From the NCBI GenBank assembly GCA_016710625.1, contig JADJVK010000014.1:28952-92951 (forward strand): a DNA stretch of 64,000 bases, read 5' to 3'. The position numbers and the translations under genes were made by a program. This document shows, piece after piece, positions 31,234 through 40,993 of this stretch. Below the pieces are notes generated by a model. That model was not told the origin of the DNA and did not search any database. It saw only the letters and a program-made list of their open reading frames with translations. The stretch's first letter is position 1, and every line of letters starts with the position of its first letter. The DNA is from Saprospiraceae bacterium. GTDB taxonomy: Bacteria; Bacteroidota; Bacteroidia; Chitinophagales; Saprospiraceae.

Positions 31234-31268
31234 CAAAGTTAATATTATATTTACTTTTTTATTTCAAA
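31234..31268 (-). promoter_or_regulatory. promoter of the riboswitch-receptor transcript
   Basis: Minus-strand TAACTTTG (31234-31241) lies 13 bases upstream of the aptamer, with TTTG at 31265-31268 about 23 bases further upstream, at the long end of the allowed spacing. It overlaps the leader of the divergent radC gene. Confidence 0.55.
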
Positions 31269-31271
31269 TTT

Positions 31272-31964
31272 ATGGAAAAAGAAAACCTTAGTATAAAACA
31301 TTGGTCTGAAGAAGACAAACCAAGAGAAAAATTATTGACAAAAGGGAAGCAATACTTATCTGATTCTGAATTGTTAGCGATTTTAGTTGGTTCTGGAAGT
31401 AGGGGAGAATCTGCTATCGCTTTATGTCAAAAAATTCTTCAAAAATACGACCACAATTTATCAAAATTGGCAAGAGCATCTGTAAAAGAATTGATGACCT
31501 TTAAAGGTATTGGAGAAGCCAAAGCAATTACAATCGTTGCAGCTATTGAATTGAGTAATAGGAGAAAATACGAAAATTCAACCATTGAAATCGTAAAAAG
31601 CAGCGAGGATGCACATAAAATTTTAGCTCCATTAATGATGGATTTACATCATGAAGAGTTTTGGATAATCCTTTTGAACAGAGCTGGAAAAGTGATTTCA
31701 AAGAAAAAAATGAGTGTAGGTGGTGTAACTGCAACAATCGTAGATGTTCGGATTATTTTCAAAGAAGCTTTAGAAAATCAAGCAACATCTATCGTTTTGG
31801 CACATAATCACCCATCTGGCAACAATCAGCCAAGTTTAGATGATATGAAATTGACAAAGAAAATTATTGAGGCTGGTAAGTTGTTTGATATTAGCATATT
31901 AGATCACATTATTATTTGTGAAAATCAATATTATAGCTTTTCGGATAATGGTAAAATGGTATAA
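31272..31964 (+). CDS. radC: RadC family JAB/MPN domain protein
   Basis: 230-aa RadC protein. It has an N-terminal helix-hairpin-helix region (LMTFKGIGEAKA) and a C-terminal JAMM/MPN domain with the metal motif HNHPSGNNQPSLDD. The exact biochemical role of RadC is unsettled; a DNA-repair label is historical. ATG 31272 is chosen because MEKENLSIKHWSEEDKPREKL is the typical beginning; the open frame extends upstream into the riboswitch region. The next gene starts 17 bases before its end. Confidence 0.93.
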   Translation: MEKENLSIKHWSEEDKPREKLLTKGKQYLSDSELLAILVGSGSRGESAIALCQKILQKYDHNLSKLARASVKELMTFKGIGEAKAITIVAAIELSNRRKYENSTIEIVKSSEDAHKILAPLMMDLHHEEFWIILLNRAGKVISKKKMSVGGVTATIVDVRIIFKEALENQATSIVLAHNHPSGNNQPSLDDMKLTKKIIEAGKLFDISILDHIIICENQYYSFSDNGKMV

Positions 31965-32472
31965 ATATTTCGTATTATTAATTTTGCTTTCTTCTTGTAA
32001 ACAAAAGATAAGAAAGGAGCATAATAATTTATCTACAACAGTGACTGATAATGTGTATTATTTTGACAAAATGAAAATTGTTGTTGAGAATATTGATAAT
32101 GATGAAGAAGATAATTTGAAAATAAATGTAACCAATAGTGATAGTTCAAAGTATTATTTTACAATTAATTCAGATACTTTTTATATTTTTGATTTGAATA
32201 AAAATTTCAAACCAGAAATAGCATTTATACCTAAATTTGGGAATCCATTACAACTTATTGAATTGCCCAATAATGGTTCAGATGATATAAAATATATTAA
32301 TTTGCCGGATGAAGATTTGGTAGATTATTTAGGTAAGGATGAAATTCAATTGACTGATTCTGTTATTGTTAGAAAATACCCTTTGATGAAAAATCAGTCT
32401 GATACAATGAATATTAGTTTTAAAACGTTGTATTATAAATTATCCAAAACCAGTGAATTGTACCAAAATTAA
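31948..32472 (+). CDS. lipoprotein of unknown function
   Basis: 174 aa beginning MVKWYKYFVLLILLSSCK, a lipoprotein signal with Cys 17. The rest is acidic with no recognised motif. The start at 31948 is chosen because it gives a proper lipoprotein signal; it overlaps radC by 17 bases. It is followed after 6 bases by a DUF4412-like gene, so it belongs to a four-gene operon (radC to rdgB). Confidence 0.65.
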   Translation: MVKWYKYFVLLILLSSCKQKIRKEHNNLSTTVTDNVYYFDKMKIVVENIDNDEEDNLKINVTNSDSSKYYFTINSDTFYIFDLNKNFKPEIAFIPKFGNPLQLIELPNNGSDDIKYINLPDEDLVDYLGKDEIQLTDSVIVRKYPLMKNQSDTMNISFKTLYYKLSKTSELYQN

Positions 32473-32478
32473 TCAAAT

Positions 32479-33363
32479 ATGAAAACAATGAATTTATGGA
32501 TATGCTGTTGCATATTTTTTTGTATTAGTTTAAAAGTTAATGCACAAATCTTTGACCCTGAGAAAACTGCAAAAAGAACTGAAACCAAGGTTAAAAATCG
32601 AGTAAATCGTAAAGTTGATAATACGATAAATGATGGTTTGGACGAGGTTTTTAATCAGAAAAAATCTACTTCGAAATCTTCCAAAAAAGCTTCAAAATCA
32701 GATCATGAAAATTCTAATGTCGTAGATGCTGAATATTTAGGAAAAAATGATTTTGTAGGTCAATTCAGATTAGAAATCGAGACTGCAGAAAAAGGAAAAA
32801 TAGTTGAGGCTCAATCTGGGAATGCTAAATACTATTTTTTTGAAACCAAATCTGTTTGTATTCCTAAAAAGGAAGATTCTAAAGATAATGCCACTTATAT
32901 ATTTGATTTACAAGAGAAAGCAGTAACCATCATCAAAGAAAAAGGAAATAAAAAGATGGCAATTATTCAAAATCGGCCTTTAATAAAAATTGTAAAAGAT
33001 GAGTCATCTGGAAAAAAGCCTAAAATGGAAGTTACAAAACTTACTGCTACCAGTATGATTGAAGGTAAAAAATGTCTCAAATACCTAATAGAAGAAGAAA
33101 ATTGTGTTACAACGCTATGGGTCACGTCAGAACTGCCTTATAATTTCAGGAATTTGATGTTGTCAGCTACTTTTGATAATGATGAAGTTGGCTTATTGAG
33201 TGAAGTTTATAATAAAGTGGATGGATTGCCATTAAGAGTAGTTAGGGAATATAAAACAGAAGAAAAAACAGTAAATATTTATATTAGAAATATTGTAGAA
33301 AGTAAACCAGATAAAGAAATCTATTCGATTTCGGGTTGTGAAGTTACTGATTTGAGAAAATAA
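32479..33363 (+). CDS. exported DUF4412-like protein
   Basis: 294 aa with a signal peptide (to VNAQ), a basic Lys/Ser-rich stretch (residues 45-75), then a domain resembling DUF4412 with TKLTATSMIEGKKCLKYLIEE and VTTLWVTSELPYN. This family is periplasmic or outer-membrane associated with unknown function. It is tightly packed between the lipoprotein and rdgB genes. Confidence 0.7.
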   Translation: MKTMNLWICCCIFFCISLKVNAQIFDPEKTAKRTETKVKNRVNRKVDNTINDGLDEVFNQKKSTSKSSKKASKSDHENSNVVDAEYLGKNDFVGQFRLEIETAEKGKIVEAQSGNAKYYFFETKSVCIPKKEDSKDNATYIFDLQEKAVTIIKEKGNKKMAIIQNRPLIKIVKDESSGKKPKMEVTKLTATSMIEGKKCLKYLIEEENCVTTLWVTSELPYNFRNLMLSATFDNDEVGLLSEVYNKVDGLPLRVVREYKTEEKTVNIYIRNIVESKPDKEIYSISGCEVTDLRK

Positions 33364-33368
33364 GATTT

Positions 33369-33950
33369 ATGAAAAAAATTGTATTAGCAACTGCCAATCA
33401 ACACAAGGTCAAAGAAATTAATCAAATATTAAAAGGAAAAATAGAATTTATTGGTTTAGATGAATTGGGTTTTGATGGAGAAGTACCTGAAGACCAAATT
33501 ACAATCGAAGGAAATGCACATCAAAAAGCTGATTTCATATTTCAAAAATATGGATTGGCTACAATTGCTGAAGATACAGGATTGTTTGTAAATGCTTTAG
33601 GAGGTGATCCTGGTGTTTATTCAGCTAGATATGCTTCAAAACAGCATTCTAATTTGAGTAATATAGATTTATTATTAAAAAAATTATCACCTTTTGAAGA
33701 TAGATCCGCTTATTTTAAAACTGTTTTTTGTTTAGTTACAAATAATGGAATTCAATATTTTGATGGGATTTGTAAAGGTAGAATAATAAAAAATCAATCA
33801 GGAGTTGGTGGTTTTGGTTACGATCCAATTTTTACCCCAGATGGTTATGAGATTACTTTTGCAGCAATGGATTCATTAACAAAAAACAAAATTAGTCATA
33901 GAGGAATTGCTTTAGAAAATTTTATAAAATCATTTAATTTATCTGACTAA
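33369..33950 (+). CDS. rdgB: non-canonical purine NTP pyrophosphatase (RdgB/HAM1)
   Basis: 193-aa house-cleaning enzyme that hydrolyses dITP, ITP and XTP to monophosphates. It shows LATANQHKVKEI at the N-terminus, the catalytic EDTGLFVNALGGDPGVYSARYA and GGFGYDPIF near the end. It starts 5 bases after the DUF4412-like gene and its stop overlaps the convergent damaged gene by 12 bases. Confidence 0.95.
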   Translation: MKKIVLATANQHKVKEINQILKGKIEFIGLDELGFDGEVPEDQITIEGNAHQKADFIFQKYGLATIAEDTGLFVNALGGDPGVYSARYASKQHSNLSNIDLLLKKLSPFEDRSAYFKTVFCLVTNNGIQYFDGICKGRIIKNQSGVGGFGYDPIFTPDGYEITFAAMDSLTKNKISHRGIALENFIKSFNLSD

Positions 33951-35504
33951 AAGTATTTCTCCTTTTTTCTTGATAATATTTTTTGTATCACATTTAGATT
34001 CAATAATATAAGTGAATATATCTGATATGGCATCTTCACCATTAATTTTTCCATTCCATTTGGGTTGTAAAGATTTTTCGTAATAAACTTTCTTTCCCCA
34101 TCTGTCAAAAATAGTCATTTCTATTGAAGTATTTAGATTTGTGATTGGTTCGAAATAATCGTTAATATTATCTCCATTTGGAGTGAAAACATTTGGCAAT
34201 TTTATACTACAATTTAAGGAATCACAGTTTAAGTTTTCATTTATTTTAATGCTCTGTATTTCAAATAGACAATTATCCTTATTAATAATTGTATCATAAA
34301 ATATCCCAAAAGAAGTGTAAATTTTATTGTTATGTTTAATAGTATCACCTTTACAGATAATATAATTGAAATCTTTATATTGTGTTGAATCAATTAAAAA
34401 ATCATAAATACTTGGACTACTACAGTTTAATTCGTCCTTTACTTCTATTCTATGTATTCCATAATTCAAATTTTTGAAATAACCATTATTTTGTATTGGT
34501 CCATTGTCTAAAGAATAAAGATAATTTTGATTGCTGCATTTTACTGAAACTGATATATAGTTACTTGAGTCACAATTGTTTTTTACTAAAATCTGAACTG
34601 TCAACATTAATATTTAATTGAATTTTACTTAGATTATTACAATCATTATAATTTTCTTCATAAATTATATTGTTTTTTAAATCATATAATCTTATAAAAT
34701 CAAATTCAGTTTTACTTTTTGATGCGTAATTTAATCCCCAAATATCTCCTAGTTTAACTTTTGATGTAAATGAAGCTAATTCAACACCATCAAAATATGA
34801 TGTAAATTTATTGCTTCAATTTTAACTTTATTGTAAACCATCCATTGGTTAAATTTTTGTTCATTTTAAAATATTTTATTATCAGGTTCATTATCAGTAC
34901 CAGCACCAAAATAGTAAAAATCAATACAACCAACATTGTCAAAAAAATGCACAATACCAAAATCATTTGATCCAAAAACTTTAAGCCATGTATCCAAACA
35001 ATTATAAGATCCTGGTAATCTTGTAATTTTTAACCTCATTTCCATTATACAACTATCTGCACTCAATGGAATACATTGAATTAAAATTTGGTTTGGCCAA
35101 TATTGATCAATGTTATTTGATGTAGAAGGGGTTATACATGATCCATTACTAATTAAATTACAAAAATCTAATTTAAAAGAACCATCATAACCAGCATCAT
35201 AAATTTCTAATTTACAATTTACAACTTGAATAGTTTTTCTAACTAAAGTGGAATTATTTGATATAATTTTTGCATAATATACAGAACTTGCCTTATAAAT
35301 ATGTGTTACACTTCCTGTATTTGAATTAATATAATAAGTATTTGATCCATCATCAAAGTCTAAAATACTACCTACAGGAATATCCTCCCAATTAAAATTT
35401 ACAGAATCATTAATATTTATATGCTCCTTATCAGCATTTAATTTCTGTGAATAAAGTGAAAAACAGGAAAAACTAAGTACAATTAAAATTAGTGTTTTTT
35501 TCAT
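33939..35504 (-). pseudogene. secreted protein with T9SS type B (CHU_C) sorting domain, several frame breaks
   Basis: One gene in at least three frames. The 5' part (35504 to 34866) has a signal peptide (SCFSLYSQ) and a PKD-like region (ILDFDDGSNTYY). The middle, about 34830-34610, is open in another frame (SYFDGVELASFTSKVKLGDI). The 3' part (to 33939) carries the CHU_C signature LPNVFTPNGDNINDYFEP and IFDRWGKKVYY. Breaks lie near 34866, 34815 and 34605. It would encode about 520 aa exported by T9SS. Either a decayed gene or clustered sequencing errors. Confidence 0.7.
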
Positions 35505-35637
35505 TTCAAATTGTTTATTGAAAAAATCCTTTAGTTACATTTTTGCGAAACAAATATATATATTTTCCCTTACAATTGTCTCCTTTAAACTATAAATATA
35601 TATATAAAATAATACTTGCAAAAATTTAAATATTACA

Positions 35638-36431
35638 TCAAAAAAATTTCTTTATATTTTCAATTCTCGAAATTTGTTTTGTTCTGTAATTTTCACTTTT
35701 ACCAATTCCAATACTTAAATTAACTAAATATTTTTCTTCTAAACGATTGGATTCAATAACATGATGAACAACAACATTGGGCAAATAATATACTGGTTGG
35801 TTATATTTTAGACTTTCCATAAAAATATGTTTTTCTTCACCAGCAAGACCTAAGTCTCCTTTCCTCCCTAATTCTGGATCAAATCCCCCAATATCATTTA
35901 AGAAAGACTTTCTATAGGTCATGTTACATCCAATCGGAAATCCTTGAAAGTCTTTCCCAAATACTAAAAAGTCATTGCCTTTATCTAATTTGCTTGCAAA
36001 TGCACTCTCTACAAATTTTGACATCCAAGTTGGTCTTCCATCCACAAAATTCGGTATTACTTTCCCCCAAACCCAATTGCATCTGGATACTTCGTAATTG
36101 CTTTTAATATATTTTCTATAAATTCTGGTTCTGCCTCTGCGTCATCATCAATGTAGGTAATCCAGGATCCTTTTGATTCGGCTATTCCTCTATTTCTTGC
36201 ATAGGATAGTCCTTGATTTTGTTCAAAATAATAATAAAATGGTAACTTTGGGTTTTCTGCAATAAATGTTTGAATAATCTGTCCAGAAAGGTCTTTACTA
36301 TTGTTGTCAACAACAATGACTTCGAATTTTGAATTGTCAAGTGTTTGTACTTTCAGGCATTCTAAGCAGTTTCTTATAAATTTTTCACGGTTATAAGTAC
36401 AAACAACGACAGAAATTAATGGATTAGACAT
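35638..36431 (-). CDS. glycosyltransferase family 2 (frameshifted)
   Basis: About 264 aa after adding one base. The N-terminal half (VVVCTYNREKFIRNCL, VVDNNSKD, TYIDDDAE) ends at IGFGGK; the C-terminal half continues in another frame as VIPNFVDGRPTW, then GCNMTYRKSFL and GEEKHIFMESL. The break is at the adjoining T3/C5 run 36061-36068, and one extra base there restores GKVIPNF. Typical inverting GT-A glycosyltransferase of cell-surface polysaccharide synthesis; acceptor unknown. Divergent from the amidohydrolase 29 bases away. Confidence 0.8.
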
Positions 36432-36460
36432 ATATTTGAACTACTGATTAATTATTTATT

Positions 36461-38083
36461 ATGAGACTATCTTTATACGTTTGCTTAAGTATATTGTTAT
36501 TGAGTTGCAATAAATCTATCAAAGTGGATTTGATTGTTTATAATGCACTGATTTATACAGTTGATAACCAATTTTCTACTGCTGAATCCATGGCTGTAAA
36601 AGATGGTAAAATAGTGGCTATCGGAAAAAATAATGATATTGATCTTAAATATTCAAGTAAACAACGAGTCGATGCCAAGAATAAACCAATATTTCCAGGG
36701 TTAATAGATGCTCATTGTCATTTTACTGGATATGGGTTAGATTTATATAAATTGAACTTGATTGGAACGAAATCTTGGGATGAAATTCTTTCAAAAGTTT
36801 TGGATTATTCCAAAAGTTATAAAGAAGATTGGATTTATGGGAGAGGCTGGGATCAAAATGATTGGTCTGATAAGTCATTCCCTGATAATTCTAAATTAGA
36901 TAGCTTATTTCCAGATAGACCAGTTTATTTAAAAAGAATTGATGGTCATGCAGTTATCGCTAATTCTAAAGCTCTTTCTTTAGCCAATATTTCTGTTAAC
37001 ACCAAAGTAGATGGCGGAGAAGTTTTGGTGAAAAATGGCAAATTAACGGGTGTATTAATTGATAATGCTTTTAAATTAGTAGAAGATATAATTCCTCAAT
37101 TAGATAAGAAAAAGGCAATCAATTATTTAGCTCAAGCATCTGATAGTTGTTTTCAGTATGGTTTAACAACTGTTGTTGATTGTGGTGTGGATGATAATGT
37201 AATTCAATGGTTGGATGAAGCACAAAAAAATGGAAATGTAAAAATGAGAGTTGTTGCATTGTTAAGTGACAATGGGATTAACTATAATAAATATATAAAG
37301 TTAGGTTCAATTAAAAATAATTTATTGAATATCAATGGATTCAAATTGTATAGCGATGGAGCTTTAGGGTCAAGAGGAGCTTGTTTATCAGAAGAATATT
37401 CTGATATGCCTGGACATAGAGGATTTTTATTGAGATCAAAAACATATTTTGATTCCATAATCAATGTGATTTCTAAAACAAATTTTCAAGTTTGTACTCA
37501 TGCCATAGGAGATTCTGCAAATAGGGTTATTTTAAATGCTTACGGAAAGTTTTTAGAGAAGAATAATGATAAAAGATGGCGAATAGAACATGCTCAAATG
37601 GTACATTCTATTGATTTCGAATTATTTGGAAAATATAATATTATCCCATCCGTTCAACCAACTCATGCTACTTCTGATATGTATTGGGCTGGAGATAGGA
37701 TAGGGAAAGAAAGGCTGAAATCTGCATATTCATACAAACAATTGCTAGAACAGAATAGCTGGATTCCCTTAGGTACAGATTTTCCAGTAGAATATATCAA
37801 TCCCTTTTTTACCTTTTATTCAGCTGTTGCGAGAAAAGATGGTAATAATTTCCCAACAAATGGTTTTCAAATGGAAAATGCATTAACTAGAGAGGAAGCT
37901 ATCAAAGGAATGACAATTTGGGCGGCAAAAGGCTCTTTTGAGGAAAATGAAAAAGGTAGCTTGGAAGTTGGAAAATTTGCAGATTTCGTAATTTTAGATA
38001 CGGACTTAATGAAAGACCCAATTGAAAAAACAAGAAATACAAAAGTTATCAGTACATGGATTGGAGGTAAAAAAGTGTATTAA
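36461..38083 (+). CDS. lipoprotein amidohydrolase (Amidohydro_3/YtcJ type)
   Basis: 540 aa. Begins with a lipoprotein signal (LSILLLSCNK), followed by a metal-dependent amidohydrolase fold: PGLIDAHCHFTGYG (metal His pair), YLKRIDGHAV, HAIGDSANR, RIEHAQMV, GTDFPVE with the catalytic Asp, and the C-terminal EVGKFADFVILD. Members hydrolyse amide or ester bonds of small exported substrates; the substrate here is unknown. A terminator follows. Confidence 0.9.
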   Translation: MRLSLYVCLSILLLSCNKSIKVDLIVYNALIYTVDNQFSTAESMAVKDGKIVAIGKNNDIDLKYSSKQRVDAKNKPIFPGLIDAHCHFTGYGLDLYKLNLIGTKSWDEILSKVLDYSKSYKEDWIYGRGWDQNDWSDKSFPDNSKLDSLFPDRPVYLKRIDGHAVIANSKALSLANISVNTKVDGGEVLVKNGKLTGVLIDNAFKLVEDIIPQLDKKKAINYLAQASDSCFQYGLTTVVDCGVDDNVIQWLDEAQKNGNVKMRVVALLSDNGINYNKYIKLGSIKNNLLNINGFKLYSDGALGSRGACLSEEYSDMPGHRGFLLRSKTYFDSIINVISKTNFQVCTHAIGDSANRVILNAYGKFLEKNNDKRWRIEHAQMVHSIDFELFGKYNIIPSVQPTHATSDMYWAGDRIGKERLKSAYSYKQLLEQNSWIPLGTDFPVEYINPFFTFYSAVARKDGNNFPTNGFQMENALTREEAIKGMTIWAAKGSFEENEKGSLEVGKFADFVILDTDLMKDPIEKTRNTKVISTWIGGKKVY

Positions 38084-38084
38084 T

Positions 38085-38121
38085 AAAAAAGCTGTCTAGC
38101 ATAAATCTAGACAGCTTTTTT
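38085..38121. terminator. rho-independent terminator
   Basis: AAAAAAGCTGTCTAG (38085-38099) pairs with CTAGACAGCTTTTTT (38107-38121) around a 7-base loop. Symmetric A and T runs let it serve the amidohydrolase and the convergent S46 peptidase. Confidence 0.9.
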
Positions 38122-38140
38122 CATATTAGAATATTGTAAA

Positions 38141-40306
38141 TTATTTAACTAATTTTAATTCACCAATAATTCTTTTTGCATCTCCATATTTATCAATGAT
38201 AAATAATAAATATCTAGCATCCAATACGATACTTCTAACTATTGTTTCATCATAGCTCAAATCACTCATTACACCTTCCCAAGAGCCATCAAATAACAAT
38301 CCAATTAGGTTTCCATTAGCATCTAAACATGGACTTCCTGAATTTCCACCAGTTGTCTGTGCAGTACTTAAAAAACAAACTGGAACAGTACCATCTTTGT
38401 CAACATATTGACCATAATCTTTATTTTTATATAATGTTCTTAATTTTTCAGGAACATCAAACTCGTAATCATTAGGAATATATTTTGCCATTAATCCATC
38501 AATTGTTGTTTTTGGCAAATAATAAACGCCATCTTTAGCTTTATATCCAGCAGATTTTCCATATGCAACTCTCAATGTGCTGTTTGCATCAGGATAAAAC
38601 TTTTTGTTCTTCATTGCAAGCATTTGCCCCTTCATATAATTTCTTTGAAATTTATTTATTTCAGGTTGAATAGTTGTCAATTTTGGAACAGCAACTGAAT
38701 TATAATTGTCAATAAAAGATTTTGCAAATTTCAACATTGGGTCCTCTTGTAAAGCTGTAACTATTGATTTAGGATCGCCTTCTAATAATTTCATCACTTT
38801 TGCACCGTCTGTAAACATAGTATTGGCATATAAATTATCTGTTAACTTGTTGTAATCCTTATTGTTAGATTCCAATTGTTGTTTAGCATAATCACCAATA
38901 TATGGTGCACTTTGATTATTGAAATAATAATCAATCATTGATGAGAATACTTTTTTATCTAAATCAACTCTATAATCTTTATAAAATCCTTCTAAATAAC
39001 CTTTTACTCTTGGGATTCTTTCTACGATTGCTTTTTCACCATCCTTATTATATCTATCTACAATTGATGACATATTTTGCATCAAACTCAACATTTCTGA
39101 GTTGGTACCAAATACTTCATTGAAATTATTTCTAGCAATTGCATATGGCTCAAATTCATCATATTTTAATTTGTAATCACTTAATAATCTGCTGTAATTT
39201 CTCAATTTCGAATCTTTATAAGAATTTTTATCAAATTCTTTTTCATAATTGATTTTTTTGTCAATTGCATTTGTTCTAATTAAACCTAAATTTTCACCTC
39301 TCCATTTTTTGTAATAATTCGCTACTACAGAATACTTTGAAGCATATTGAAGCTTAGTTTTGTCATCTTTTCTCATCTCAGCATCTAAAATCTTTAATGC
39401 TCTCTCTCTGATAGCTATTCTTCTAGGATTGATTTCATCTTGGATTTGTTTGATCGCAAATGAAGGCAAATATTCTTGAGTTCTACCAGGAAATCCTAAA
39501 ATCATATTAAACTCATCTTCTTTAACACCATTTAACGAAACTTTCAAGAATCTCTTTGGCTTGTAAGGAACATTTTCTTTATTGAAAGTAGCTGGTTTGT
39601 TGTCTTTGTCAGCATAAATTCTAAAAACAGAGAAATCACCAGTATGTCTTGGCCAAACCCAATTGTCAGTTTCATCACCATATTTTCCTACGGCAGAAGG
39701 CGGTGCACCTACGAAACGAATATCTTTATATGATTCAGTTATGAACATAATGTATTGATTTCCATCATAGAAGGGTCTAACTGATATGTCTTGAGATTTT
39801 TCGATTGTTACCGTTTTCTTTAATGCATCTACATTTTTATTAACAGTAGATTGGCGGTCAGTTTCAGACATTGCATCTGTAACACCCATCAAAATTTTAT
39901 CAGTAACATCCTCCATTCTCACAATGAACTGAACAAATAAACCTTCAGCAGGAAGTTCTTCTTCAAAAGATTTTGCCCAATATCCATCTTTTAAATAATT
40001 TTTTTCAACAGTAGATAATGCTTGAATTGCTCCATATCCACAATGGTGATTAGTGAATACCAAACCTTGATTGGAAACAACACCACCTGTGCAAAAACCA
40101 CTAAAACTGATAATTGCATCTTTTAAGCTATTGCTATTAATATTATAAATGTCTGATGCAGAAATTTTCAAGCCTTTTGCTTTCATATCTGCCTCATTTT
40201 GATTGATTAACATTGGTAACCACATTCCTTCTTGTGCATTAATAGAAGTAAAGGTTACGATTGAAAATAATCCAATGAAAATTATTTGTTTAATTTGTTT
40301 GATCAT
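38141..40306 (-). CDS. S46 family dipeptidyl-peptidase (DPP7/DPP11 type)
   Basis: 721-aa exported serine peptidase, normal length. It has a signal peptide (FIGLFSIVTFTSINAQ), catalytic His in TNHHCGYGAIQ, a helical middle domain, and catalytic Ser in TTGGNSGSPCLDANGNLIG. It then has FDGSWEGVMSDLSYD and the conserved DARYLLFIIDKYG. S46 enzymes remove dipeptides from oligopeptides in the periplasm, feeding amino-acid-fermenting or proteolytic metabolism. DPP7 and DPP11 differ at one specificity residue that I cannot assign safely. TATCTTTG at 40331-40338 is its likely -7. Confidence 0.93.
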   Translation of the reverse strand: MIKQIKQIIFIGLFSIVTFTSINAQEGMWLPMLINQNEADMKAKGLKISASDIYNINSNSLKDAIISFSGFCTGGVVSNQGLVFTNHHCGYGAIQALSTVEKNYLKDGYWAKSFEEELPAEGLFVQFIVRMEDVTDKILMGVTDAMSETDRQSTVNKNVDALKKTVTIEKSQDISVRPFYDGNQYIMFITESYKDIRFVGAPPSAVGKYGDETDNWVWPRHTGDFSVFRIYADKDNKPATFNKENVPYKPKRFLKVSLNGVKEDEFNMILGFPGRTQEYLPSFAIKQIQDEINPRRIAIRERALKILDAEMRKDDKTKLQYASKYSVVANYYKKWRGENLGLIRTNAIDKKINYEKEFDKNSYKDSKLRNYSRLLSDYKLKYDEFEPYAIARNNFNEVFGTNSEMLSLMQNMSSIVDRYNKDGEKAIVERIPRVKGYLEGFYKDYRVDLDKKVFSSMIDYYFNNQSAPYIGDYAKQQLESNNKDYNKLTDNLYANTMFTDGAKVMKLLEGDPKSIVTALQEDPMLKFAKSFIDNYNSVAVPKLTTIQPEINKFQRNYMKGQMLAMKNKKFYPDANSTLRVAYGKSAGYKAKDGVYYLPKTTIDGLMAKYIPNDYEFDVPEKLRTLYKNKDYGQYVDKDGTVPVCFLSTAQTTGGNSGSPCLDANGNLIGLLFDGSWEGVMSDLSYDETIVRSIVLDARYLLFIIDKYGDAKRIIGELKLVK

Positions 40307-40372
40307 AATTTTATTTATTTAATAATTAGTCAAAGATAGAGAGAGTTCTAAAAATATCTTAATTTATAGCAC

Positions 40373-40409
40373 AAAAAAAGCTTGATTTCAATAAAACCAA
40401 GCTCTTTTT
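40373..40409. terminator. rho-independent terminator
   Basis: AAAAAAAGCTTG (40373-40384) and CAAGCTCTTTTT (40398-40409) form a stem with one mismatch, located after ytxJ on the minus strand and upstream of the S46 gene. Confidence 0.75.
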
Positions 40410-40425
40410 AATATCTTTTTATTAT

Positions 40426-40773
40426 TTACTTTATTAGATTCAATTGTTCACCAATTTCATCAACATTTATATCTAAATGACTTGCATCCAGCACCACATC
40501 TCCCTTTGACAATAGGATGATTTGGGGCGATTCATGATGGACACTAAACCTTTCAGCTATTTCATTTGAAATATCACGATGATTTAATAAGTCTAAATAA
40601 TAAGCATCGATTTCGTTTTCAGAAAATTTCCACTTGGTTTCTAATCTATTCTTTGCAACTGAACTTATATTACACCTAGTACTATGTTTGAATAATAAAA
40701 CAGGCTTTTGTTCAGATTCTAAAAGAATTGAATCGAGTTGACTAGCGTTTTCTAAAACTTTCCAGTTAAGCAT
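40426..40773 (-). CDS. ytxJ: bacillithiol-system thioredoxin-like protein YtxJ
   Basis: 115-aa monothiol thioredoxin-fold protein. It shows the family motif FKHSTRCNISSVA, with the single active cysteine, and HHESPQIIL with the cis-Pro loop. YtxJ is associated with bacillithiol redox systems, which occur in many Bacteroidota. The gene is translationally coupled to a 37-aa lipoprotein upstream: the stop TAA and start ATG share one base. Confidence 0.9.
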   Translation of the reverse strand: MLNWKVLENASQLDSILLESEQKPVLLFKHSTRCNISSVAKNRLETKWKFSENEIDAYYLDLLNHRDISNEIAERFSVHHESPQIILLSKGDVVLDASHLDINVDEIGEQLNLIK

Positions 40774-40886
40774 TATTTACTAATTGAAAATTTATTAGGA
40801 CAACCAACTCCTCTGTTACAAGAACTAACAGATCCAACAAATAATGCAGCAAATATTATTATAACAACTATTTTGATAGATTTCAT
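40773..40886 (-). CDS. 37-aa lipoprotein coupled to ytxJ
   Basis: Tiny open frame MKSIKIVVIIIFAALFVG-SVSSCNRGVGCPNKFSISK with a full lipoprotein signal: charged start, long hydrophobic core and VSSC lipobox (Cys 23). The mature peptide would be about 15 residues and contains a second Cys. A consensus promoter lies 61 bases upstream and the stop overlaps the ytxJ start (TAATG), which supports it as a real gene. Function unknown. Confidence 0.75.
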   Translation of the reverse strand: MKSIKIVVIIIFAALFVGSVSSCNRGVGCPNKFSISK

Positions 40887-40947
40887 AAAATATGGTTTTA
40901 AATTTTTATTATAAACGTAATAAATTTAGTTTTATTATTTCAGGGTG

Positions 40948-40977
40948 CAAAGTTAACTGAATTATATAAATAATCAA
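40948..40977 (-). promoter_or_regulatory. TTG-N19-TAACTTTG promoter of the small lipoprotein-ytxJ operon
   Basis: Minus-strand TTG (40975-40977) and TAACTTTG (40948-40955) with a 19-base spacer match the consensus exactly and lie between ribBA and the 37-aa lipoprotein gene. Confidence 0.7.
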
Positions 40978-40993
40978 TATGTAAAAATTGTTG

